Of a DNA stretch of 8,514 nt, positions 1-5,737 are shown in pieces. The first letter of the stretch is position 1. Each line of letters opens with the position of its first letter. The notes below the pieces were generated by a model that saw nothing but the letters and a program-made list of their open reading frames with translations, was not told the DNA's origin and did not search any database. The DNA comes from an uncultured Clostridia bacterium (GTDB lineage Bacteria; Bacillota; Clostridia; Oscillospirales; Acutalibacteraceae). The stretch spans positions 1-8,514 of the forward strand of contig CANQLQ010000074.1 in NCBI GenBank assembly GCA_947624755.1, given 5' to 3'. The position numbers and the translations under genes are program-made.

Positions 1-1
1 T

Positions 2-898
2 TTGCTCATTGGCCTTGGATTCTTTGTTATGTTTATGTATATTACATCGCTTTTTGTGTGGAATGTTGATGTCACCGGCTGTGAAAAAGTAAGCAAGGAG
101 CTTATAGCGCAGACTATTGCCGATATCGGAGTTTATGAGGGCAGATTAAAAAGTCAAATTGATACCGAAGAATTGACAAATCAGGCAATGATAAAGCTGA
201 ACGGTAAAGTGTCATGGCTTGCAATAAATATAAAGGGAACTCGGGCAGTGGTCGAGGTAAGAGATTTTGAAGAAAAAAGGGAAGATGTAACATATGGCGA
301 ACCGTGTAACATCGTTGCGGATTTTGACGGTCTGATTTTGACTCTTGAAGTTTATAACGGACATAAAGCAAATTCCGAGGGCAACGGCGTTAATAAGGGA
401 GATCTTCTGATAAGCGCAATATTTGAAAACCGAAACACATCTTCACAATTTATGGAAGCGAGAGGAAAAATTACAGCTCTTCACAACGTGAATCTTTCTT
501 CTTCGGTTAACAAAACCTTTAAATGCAAGAAATATTTTTTCAGCGAAAAACGAAAACGACTGTCTTTTTTTTCTATAAAAATACCGCTTGGCTTTTTTAG
601 AAGAACTAAAGACAATTATGACGAATTCAGCGAAAAGAAACAGCTTTGCTACGGAAATATAAAACTGCCGTTTGCAATAATAACTGATACAAGGGCATAC
701 TACAAAAGCGGATATCTAAAAGATGAAAACTCAATTTTGCGCTCTGTCGAAGATTTTACAACCGATTCGTACGACAGATTCGGTAATACATTGCTTTTAT
801 CTTCAAAGTTTAGTTTAAAAAGTAATGAAAAAAAAGTAATAATTCGTTCCGATAACAGTTGTATTGACTTCATGGGGATAAAAGAGAAAATTTTTTAA
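2..898 (+). CDS. yqfD: Sporulation protein YqfD, 3' part (5' end outside window)
   Basis: Membrane protein of the YqfD family, which in Bacillus is made in the mother cell under sigma-E and is needed for normal sporulation; its biochemical role is not established. The visible 298 codons begin in a hydrophobic helix (about residues 2-20) followed by a FtsQ/POTRA-like stretch (WNVDVTGCEKVSKE, then KVSWLAINIKGTRAVVEVRD, about 20-88). The rest is a soluble domain with a basic, aromatic-rich segment near 175-205, ending in CIDFMGIKEKIF. Family members are about 400 residues, so roughly the first 90-100 are missing; the reading frame is open to the window edge and the TTG at position 2 is not a credible start. 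Its position directly before phoH is the usual Firmicute arrangement and supports the call. No hairpin terminator follows it; phoH has its own promoter 25 bases downstream. Confidence 0.85.
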   Translation: MLIGLGFFVMFMYITSLFVWNVDVTGCEKVSKELIAQTIADIGVYEGRLKSQIDTEELTNQAMIKLNGKVSWLAINIKGTRAVVEVRDFEEKREDVTYGEPCNIVADFDGLILTLEVYNGHKANSEGNGVNKGDLLISAIFENRNTSSQFMEARGKITALHNVNLSSSVNKTFKCKKYFFSEKRKRLSFFSIKIPLGFFRRTKDNYDEFSEKKQLCYGNIKLPFAIITDTRAYYKSGYLKDENSILRSVEDFTTDSYDRFGNTLLLSSKFSLKSNEKKVIIRSDNSCIDFMGIKEKIF

Positions 899-923
899 AA
901 AAACAAACAAATTTTAAAAAAAA

Positions 924-953
924 TTGTGCATTATAAAATTTTTGTGATATAAT
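924..953 (+). promoter_or_regulatory. Sigma-A-type promoter with extended -10, for phoH-ybeY-dgkA
   Basis: TTGTGC (924-929), an 18-base spacer and a perfect TATAAT (948-953) preceded by TGA, giving an extended -10 (TGnTATAAT). Transcription would begin near 960, leaving a leader of about 50 bases before the TTG start of phoH. Read-through from yqfD is also possible because no terminator separates them. Confidence 0.6.
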
Positions 954-998
954 AATAAAAAATATGTAGTTAATGGTATATTTTATGTGAAATACTTC

Positions 999-1003
999 GG
1001 AGG
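999..1003 (+). promoter_or_regulatory. Ribosome binding site fixing the TTG start of phoH
   Basis: GGAGG sits 8 bases before TTG at 1012. The ATG at 1016 is out of frame, and the first in-frame ATG (1042) has no comparable site and would cut into the N-terminal domain, so TTG at 1012 is preferred. Confidence 0.8.
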
Positions 1004-1011
1004 ACACTCAA

Positions 1012-1974
1012 TTGTATGAACGGATAATCAATATTGAGCGTATGGAATATGCTGTCAGTCTTTTCGGTTCATTTGACGAAAACATCATTCTTATAGAAAA
1101 GGAATTTGACGTTTCAATTCTAAGCCGCGGTTCTGAGCTTAAAGTTCAGGGAGAGCCTGAAAATGTAGCTTTGGCACAAAGAGCAATAGACGGACTTCTT
1201 TCTCTTGTAAACAAGGGTGAAGCCCTCAATGAGCAAAATGTGCGCTATGTGCTTTCTCTTGTGCGTGAAGGAAGCGACGATAAGCTTTCTACCATGAGTA
1301 CGGACTGCGTTTGCATAACAGCCAAAGGCAAACCTGTCAAGGCTAAAACTCTCGGGCAGAAAAAATATATTGAAGCAATCAGAAACAATACGATTGTTCT
1401 CGGCGTCGGTCCTGCCGGTACAGGAAAAACTTACCTTGCCGTCGCTCTTGCGGTAAGCGCATTTCGTTCAAAGCAGGTCAACCGCATAATTCTAACAAGA
1501 CCTGCCGTAGAGGCGGGCGAGAAGCTTGGCTTTCTTCCGGGAGACCTGCAGCAAAAGGTTGACCCATATTTAAGACCCTTGTATGATGCGCTTTTCGATA
1601 TGCTCGGACCGGAAAACTTTCAGCGCTATCAGGAAAAGGGCTGTATAGAAGTCGCACCGCTCGCATATATGAGAGGAAGAACTCTTGACGACAGCTTTAT
1701 AATTCTTGACGAAGCGCAGAACACGACCGCAGAGCAGATGAAAATGTTTCTTACCCGTCTCGGCTTTAATTCCAAAATCGTCGTAACAGGAGATATAACC
1801 CAAATTGACCTTCCCGACGGTAAGCGTTCCGGACTTGTCGATGTTATGAAAATCTTAAAAAATGTTGATGATATTGATATAATAAAATTTACCGAAAAAG
1901 ATGTTGTAAGGCATAAACTTGTTCTGGATATTATCAAAGCATATGAAAAATTTGAAAAATATAAAAATAAATAG
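1012..1974 (+). CDS. phoH: PhoH-family ATPase (PhoH-like/YbeZ type)
   Basis: Cytoplasmic P-loop ATPase of the PhoH/YbeZ family, thought to act in RNA metabolism together with the endoribonuclease YbeY encoded next door. The 320 residues match the usual length. The N-terminal 65 residues resemble a small KH-like domain (SILSRGSELKVQGEPENV). The ATPase domain shows Walker A GPAGTGKT (133-140), the family signature RPAVEAGEKLGFLPGD (163-178), Walker B FIILDEAQN (229-237) and the TGD sensor (259-261) followed by QIDLP. Translation starts at TTG with a strong GGAGG upstream. It is the first gene after the extended -10 promoter; ybeY follows after 43 bases with no terminator between, so co-transcription is likely. 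The family assignment is secure; the exact substrate in this organism is not known. Confidence 0.95.
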   Translation: MYERIINIERMEYAVSLFGSFDENIILIEKEFDVSILSRGSELKVQGEPENVALAQRAIDGLLSLVNKGEALNEQNVRYVLSLVREGSDDKLSTMSTDCVCITAKGKPVKAKTLGQKKYIEAIRNNTIVLGVGPAGTGKTYLAVALAVSAFRSKQVNRIILTRPAVEAGEKLGFLPGDLQQKVDPYLRPLYDALFDMLGPENFQRYQEKGCIEVAPLAYMRGRTLDDSFIILDEAQNTTAEQMKMFLTRLGFNSKIVVTGDITQIDLPDGKRSGLVDVMKILKNVDDIDIIKFTEKDVVRHKLVLDIIKAYEKFEKYKNK

Positions 1975-2017
1975 CGTTTACTTTTTTCAATAATTTCAAA
2001 ACAGGAGAATTTGAAAA

Positions 2018-2524
2018 ATGAAAGACAAAATAAAAGTCATAATCAGCAATAATCAGTCTGCTGTCAAAATTCCGTCCGGTATAAGGATGCTTATAAGACG
2101 TTGCTGTAACGCTGTACTTGTCAATGAAAAATTTTCCGGTTCAGCGGAAATCAGCGTTACAATTGTTGATGACGTTGAAATACACAGACTTAACAAAGAG
2201 TACCGTAATATAGACAGATCTACCGATGTACTGTCGTTCCCTCTCGGCGTCGACGGGGTTTATGACATCAACAATGATACCGGAGCAAAGCTTTTGGGCG
2301 ACATTGTTATTTCAATTGAACACGCAGTAAAGCAGGCTGAATTATACGGTCATTCGCTCAACAGAGAAATTGCATTTCTTACCGTACATTCAATGCTTCA
2401 CCTTCTCGGTTATGACCACGAGGCCGGCGGTCTGGAGCTTGTAAGAATGAGAGAAAAGGAAGAGAGTGTTCTCACTCAGCTTGGTCTTGTAAGAAGCGGA
2501 AGTTATTACACAGTGGAAGAATAA
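2018..2524 (+). CDS. ybeY: Endoribonuclease YbeY (rRNA maturation/quality control)
   Basis: Zinc-dependent endoribonuclease of the UPF0054/YbeY family, involved in 16S rRNA 3'-end maturation and 70S ribosome quality control in other bacteria. The 168-residue length is typical. The diagnostic zinc site HSMLHLLGYDHE is present with His124, His128 and His134 (H-x3-H-x5-H). Upstream are the conserved EYRNIDRSTDVLSFP block (61-75) and the LGDIVISIE strand (93-101). The ATG at 2018 has an AGGAGA site 9 bases before it (2003-2008). It lies between phoH and a DgkA-type kinase, the conserved Firmicute order; the dgkA ribosome site begins at the last base of the ybeY stop codon, so the two are translated from one message. 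Nothing unusual is seen. Confidence 0.95.
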   Translation: MKDKIKVIISNNQSAVKIPSGIRMLIRRCCNAVLVNEKFSGSAEISVTIVDDVEIHRLNKEYRNIDRSTDVLSFPLGVDGVYDINNDTGAKLLGDIVISIEHAVKQAELYGHSLNREIAFLTVHSMLHLLGYDHEAGGLELVRMREKEESVLTQLGLVRSGSYYTVEE

Positions 2525-2542
2525 GAAAGGCTTTTGTTATTT

Positions 2543-3028
2543 ATGAAATATTACAAAGCATTGTTCAAAGGCTTTTTATGTGCTTTTCGCGGAATATATT
2601 CAACAATAAAAACCGAGCGAAATATGAGAATACATTTGACCTGTATCGCTTATATGCTGGGGTTTCTTCTTTTAGGAGACTGGTTTGTTCTGAGCCAAAG
2701 CGATTGGTGTGCAATTCTTATAGCGTGCGCCCTTGTTTTGTCCGGTGAAGTTATAAATACCGCAATTGAATCGGCAGTTGATATGTTCACAAAGGATTAT
2801 AACGAATACGCAAAAAAAGCAAAAGATGCGGCATCGGGAGCAGTTCTTATAAATGCAATTTTTGCAGTTATTATCGGAATTGCGGTTTTGCTTCAGCCTG
2901 AAGCTTTTAAAGCAATGTATGAGTATTTCAAGGCTAATATTTTAATGTTTGTAATTTTGGTTTTGAGTATAATTCCCGCAACTTTGTTTATTTTTTTGGG
3001 TTTGCCCGGAAAAAGGAAAAAACAGTAA
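2543..3028 (+). CDS. dgkA: Undecaprenol/diacylglycerol kinase, DgkA family, with extra C-terminal helix
   Basis: Small integral-membrane lipid kinase. In Gram-positive bacteria these usually phosphorylate undecaprenol (recycling the cell-wall lipid carrier) rather than diacylglycerol. Using ATG 2543 the protein is 161 residues. The core signature is clear: GEVINTAIESAVD (68-80) with Glu69, Asn72 and Glu76, then YAKKAKDAASGAVL (89-102) with Lys94-Asp95; Glu25 lies in the N-terminal TERNMRIH segment. Hydrophobic helices are near 33-50, 55-68 and 100-117, and a fourth near 133-154 ends in GLPGKRKKQ, which is beyond the usual three-helix fold. An in-frame TTG at 2534 lies only 3 bases after the AGAAAGG site, so ATG 2543 is preferred although its spacing (12) is a little long. 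Last gene of the operon; a hairpin terminator follows. The preferred substrate is inferred from the family. Confidence 0.9.
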   Translation: MKYYKALFKGFLCAFRGIYSTIKTERNMRIHLTCIAYMLGFLLLGDWFVLSQSDWCAILIACALVLSGEVINTAIESAVDMFTKDYNEYAKKAKDAASGAVLINAIFAVIIGIAVLLQPEAFKAMYEYFKANILMFVILVLSIIPATLFIFLGLPGKRKKQ

Positions 3029-3059
3029 GGCCGTTTTTTAAACGCTTATAAAAAATAAT

Positions 3060-3101
3060 AAACCGCCAAAGAATGTAAGCTAAACTTTGGCGGTTTGTTT
3101 T
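3060..3101. terminator. Bidirectional intrinsic terminator between convergent genes
   Basis: A perfect 12-base stem, AAACCGCCAAAG (3060-3071) and CTTTGGCGGTTT (3085-3096), encloses a 13-base loop. On the plus strand GTTTTG follows; on the minus strand the stem is followed by TATTATTTTT. It therefore fits termination of the phoH-ybeY-dgkA message and also of the convergent phosphoesterase gene, whose stop is 46 bases away. Confidence 0.85.
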
Positions 3102-3141
3102 GTAAATATATGATTTTTAAGGAAGCTTCGATTAATACAAG

Positions 3142-3834
3142 CTATTTTACCGCTTCACCGGTAACTGCGTTAATTATATTGTTAAATACGCAAGCATGAG
3201 TAGTTGAAATAAATTTATCCATATGAAGCGAGCCAAAATACCAATGCTTGAATTTGCAGGTTCTGCTGACATCATCAAGATAGGTGTTGATTGCTGTAAT
3301 ACCGGCAGGGCTTGAAGTTTGCAAAAGGAGAAATTCCTTGATTTTTGCCGGCGGTTCGTGAGTGATAATAATATCAATTTCCGCCGAATTTTTTTGAAGG
3401 TTTTCAACGCCCTCAATAAGTTCTTCTCTGGTCGGTATTTCCTGTTCGGACCAGGTATTCATTTCAAAACGTATTTCAATATCCGGGCTTTCGCCGCCGC
3501 CCATGGTGAAAATTTTTTGATTGTCAATTGTAAAGATCTGACCTCTCATAAGGTGAAAGATATTTTCCGAAATCTGATGAACCTTTCCGCCGTTCCATTT
3601 TTTTACCTTTAATCTGTTTAGCATATCGAAGTTTTCATGAGTTCCGTCAATAAAACAGATATTATATTTCTTTCGGCTAAGCTTGCGAAGAATATTTATT
3701 TCGTCTTTCGAGCCGTTCCATAAAAAGCCGAAATCACCGCAGACAATAAGAGTGTCGTCTTTTTTAAGTTTTCGTAACCTCGGGTCGTCAAATCTTGATG
3801 CGACTGCGTGCATATCTCCAGTTACATAAATCAT
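3142..3834 (-). CDS. Calcineurin-like metallophosphoesterase with altered metal-site residues
   Basis: Probable cytoplasmic metal-dependent phosphoesterase of 230 residues; the substrate cannot be told from sequence. Motifs in order: GDMHA (6-10, Asp7 and His9), CGDFG (32-36, Asp34), DGTHEN (63-68), THEPP (158-162, His159) and FGSLHMDK (200-207). The middle block GGGESPDIEIRF and TWSEQEIPTREE resembles a subgroup of clostridial phosphoesterases. Two positions differ from the textbook motifs: GNHE reads GTHE (Thr65) and GHxH reads GSLH (Ser202). Both normally bind the second metal ion. This may be a subfamily trait rather than damage, since the frame is intact. The ATG has AGAAAGG on the coding strand (complement of 3844-3850), 9 bases upstream. 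It stands alone, convergent with dgkA and divergent from the next gene; no partner is suggested by context. Confidence 0.8.
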   Translation of the reverse strand: MIYVTGDMHAVASRFDDPRLRKLKKDDTLIVCGDFGFLWNGSKDEINILRKLSRKKYNICFIDGTHENFDMLNRLKVKKWNGGKVHQISENIFHLMRGQIFTIDNQKIFTMGGGESPDIEIRFEMNTWSEQEIPTREELIEGVENLQKNSAEIDIIITHEPPAKIKEFLLLQTSSPAGITAINTYLDDVSRTCKFKHWYFGSLHMDKFISTTHACVFNNIINAVTGEAVK

Positions 3835-3952
3835 AAGTTAAGACCTTTCTTTTTTTGGAAGCGTTTAATAAACAGAGCTTAATTAGTTTATTATGAATTT
3901 TTCCTTAAATTTAAAAATTTTCGTTCAAACCGTTTATTGTTAGGATAAAAAA

Positions 3953-3961
3953 TGTTATAAT
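3953..3961 (+). promoter_or_regulatory. Candidate extended -10 promoter, distal, for the carboxypeptidase-like gene
   Basis: TGTTATAAT is a perfect extended -10 (TG, one base, TATAAT at 3956-3961). The -35 region is poor: TTATTG at 3934-3939 with a 16-base spacer. If used, the leader would be about 150 bases. Confidence 0.4.
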
Positions 3962-4022
3962 TAACGTAAGCAGAACAAATGCGTCAAAAGGTTTGGTAAT
4001 TTTGGCTTTTTGTTCCGTTAAA

Positions 4023-4050
4023 CAGACATTAAATAATTGTTTGGTACAAT
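4023..4050 (+). promoter_or_regulatory. Candidate promoter, proximal, for the carboxypeptidase-like gene
   Basis: CAGACA (4023-4028), a 16-base spacer and TACAAT (4045-4050) preceded by TGG, so again an extended -10. Start of transcription near 4057 would give a leader of about 60 bases. Which of the two elements is used cannot be decided by reading. Confidence 0.4.
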
Positions 4051-4105
4051 TTGATTTTAACATATATTTATTGATATTGCAAACATAAAGGAAAATTTTT
4101 AAAAC

Positions 4106-4114
4106 AAAGGTGAT
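4106..4114 (+). promoter_or_regulatory. Ribosome binding site fixing a TTG start
   Basis: AAAGGTGAT, complementary to the 16S rRNA 3' end, ends 5 bases before TTG at 4120. The TTG is followed at once by a Lys-Arg start and hydrophobic core of a signal peptide, which confirms this start. Confidence 0.8.
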
Positions 4115-4119
4115 AAATT

Positions 4120-5634
4120 TTGAAAAGATATATTTCTTTTTTTATAGCTTTACTTACAATTCTAATTTCTATTTCCTCGGTTTTTTCGGCTTCGGCAAAT
4201 TTCAATTCCGAAAAAGACGTTGTCAGTAAGCTTAAATCTTATGCATATTATATGATTAGTCTTGATGACGAAAGTGAGATTTTCTCAAAAAACGAAGATA
4301 AAAAGCTTGCCCCAGCGGCCTTCAACAAACTTATAGCCGCAGTTGTTGCAATAGAAGAATGGAAGGATCTTGATGAAAAAATAAAGATTACAAAAGAATC
4401 TCTTTCGGTCTTTCCTACAGGTTACGGAATACGAAACGCAGCTCTAAAAGAGGGCGAGACTTACACGAAAAGAAAGCTTATTGACTGTCTGATAGTTTAC
4501 AGCGCCAATGATGCGGAAAGTGTTATTGTTTTTAATATCGCAGGCACAAAAGAAGCTTATCTGACAAAAGTGAAGCAGCTTCTTTCCAAAATCGGCTGTA
4601 AAGACACCAATGTAGTTGATCTGCTTGGGTTCGATGCCGAAGGTCAATATACAACCGCTAAAGATGTTTCGACCTTTTTGAAATATGCTCTTAAATATCC
4701 CGCTTTTTCAGAAGCTTTCAGTAAGCAAACCGTTACGATGCCCGCAACGCAAAAAAACGCAGAGCGCACATATCAAAGCGGAAACAAGATGATGAATTAT
4801 GCAATTTCCGATTATTATCACAGCAGTGTAACCGGCGGTAAATATACCTCAACCGAAGAAGCCGGTGAATGTATTGCGGTCACGACCTCAAAGGACGGTT
4901 ATTCCTATCTTGCCGTTGTAATGAAGGGTAAGCTCGAAAATATTGACAGTGACTCAAGTTTTGAAAACACCTGTATGACCGACGCCAAAGCGATGATAAA
5001 CTGGGTTTACAAAAATATCTTTTTCAAAGTTGTTGCATCGCCGGGACAGATAGTTTATTCAACTCAAATTCAAGCAGGTAAAGGAACGGACACTTTAAGT
5101 CTTACAGCGGAAAAAGAGGTTTCAGTCCTCGCTCCGTCCAAGGTTTCAAGCTATTCGGTTTTGGTAGAACCGGTTGCCGGAACGCTCCCTGAAAAAATCA
5201 AAGCTCCGGTAAAAAAAGGCGATATAATTTGTCAGGCCAATATTATTTACGCAAACGAAACGCTCGCAACTATAAATCTTGTTGCAAGCGAAGACATCGG
5301 ACTCAGCTTTGCCGGTCTGATAATATCGACTGTCAGTTCAGTTCTTATGTCAAAAATATTTATTGCATTTGAAATTATTGTAATTGTTCTGCTTTTAGGT
5401 TTTCTTTTGATCAGAGTTTATAATACATTAAAGAAAAAGGAAAAAAGGATCAAGGTTGTCCCTTCCGACAGTCCGCAAAAAAGGTCGGCACAGCCCGCAA
5501 GGAGTACCAAACAGTCTTCAACAAGACCCGCACAGTCCCAAAGAAGGCCGGCACAGCCTCCAAAAGGGAATGATACTTCTTCAAATTATAAAAAATACAA
5601 CCAAAATACACAAAGCAATTATATAAAGCGGTGA
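4120..5634 (+). CDS. D-Ala-D-Ala carboxypeptidase-like protein (peptidase S11) lacking the catalytic serine; probable pseudo-enzyme
   Basis: Exported 504-residue protein with the layout of DacF/PBP5-type D,D-carboxypeptidases, which trim peptidoglycan stem peptides. A signal peptide covers about 1-25 (MKRYISFFIALLTILIS). The penicillin-binding fold is recognisable: LAPAAFNKLIAAVVAIE (63-79), the SxN motif as YSANDAE (127-133), and VTGGKYTSTEEAGECIA (237-253). In active enzymes the first block carries Ser-x-x-Lys; here the Ser position is Ala67 (GCC) while Lys70 remains. The third motif, Lys-Thr-Gly in the family, reads Lys241-Tyr-Thr. A C-terminal beta domain (about 300-390) is followed by one membrane helix (about 411-432) and a 70-residue basic tail rich in Gln, Pro, Ser and Arg with AQPA-like repeats, presumably cytoplasmic. 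The frame is intact, so this looks like a conserved non-catalytic paralogue, perhaps a substrate-binding or regulatory wall protein; that role is inference. Translation starts at TTG. Confidence 0.85.
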   Translation: MKRYISFFIALLTILISISSVFSASANFNSEKDVVSKLKSYAYYMISLDDESEIFSKNEDKKLAPAAFNKLIAAVVAIEEWKDLDEKIKITKESLSVFPTGYGIRNAALKEGETYTKRKLIDCLIVYSANDAESVIVFNIAGTKEAYLTKVKQLLSKIGCKDTNVVDLLGFDAEGQYTTAKDVSTFLKYALKYPAFSEAFSKQTVTMPATQKNAERTYQSGNKMMNYAISDYYHSSVTGGKYTSTEEAGECIAVTTSKDGYSYLAVVMKGKLENIDSDSSFENTCMTDAKAMINWVYKNIFFKVVASPGQIVYSTQIQAGKGTDTLSLTAEKEVSVLAPSKVSSYSVLVEPVAGTLPEKIKAPVKKGDIICQANIIYANETLATINLVASEDIGLSFAGLIISTVSSVLMSKIFIAFEIIVIVLLLGFLLIRVYNTLKKKEKRIKVVPSDSPQKRSAQPARSTKQSSTRPAQSQRRPAQPPKGNDTSSNYKKYNQNTQSNYIKR

Positions 5635-5672
5635 ATAATATGTTAATTTTTATTAAATACCGATAAGTTCAA

Positions 5673-5701
5673 TTGACTTTTATATAAAAATGTTTTACAA
5701 T
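5673..5701 (+). promoter_or_regulatory. Sigma-A-type promoter for the SGNH/Big_2 gene
   Basis: TTGACT (5673-5678), exactly 17 bases, then TACAAT (5696-5701): five of six matches in each box. Transcription would begin near 5708, giving a leader of about 30 bases with AAGGAGAT (5723-5730) 7 bases before the ATG. No hairpin terminator separates it from the preceding gene, so some read-through is possible. Confidence 0.75.
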
Positions 5702-5737
5702 TAAGAATATTGATTACTTCAAAAGGAGATTTTTATT

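Larger units (their letters stand above)
3841..4119. other. AT-rich divergent intergenic region
   Basis: This 279-base region separates the minus-strand phosphoesterase from the plus-strand carboxypeptidase-like gene. It contains the ribosome sites of both genes, two candidate extended -10 elements on the plus strand and a short palindrome GTTTA-A-TAAAC (3863-3873) just upstream of the phosphoesterase start. I found no convincing -35/-10 pair on the minus strand, no RNA gene and no persuasive small coding frame. Confidence 0.5.

Noticed and set aside
3032..3044. Small hairpin CGTTT-TTT-AAACG after dgkA
   Set aside because: Five weak base pairs with a three-base loop; the 12-bp stem at 3060-3096 is the credible terminator.
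3319..3612. Plus-strand open frame opposite the phosphoesterase
   Set aside because: Antisense to a gene with clear catalytic motifs; no domain recognised.
3863..3873. Palindrome GTTTA-A-TAAAC considered as an operator for the phosphoesterase gene
   Set aside because: Ten bases of AT-rich symmetry are expected by chance here, and no minus-strand promoter could be placed next to it.
3937..3961. TTGTTA as the -35 box for TATAAT at 3956
   Set aside because: The spacer is only 13 bases, too short for sigma-A; the -10 was kept only as an extended -10 candidate.
5641..5660. AT palindrome TTAATTTTTATTAA considered as a terminator after the carboxypeptidase-like gene
   Set aside because: No G+C pairs in the stem and no U-run after it; too weak to call.
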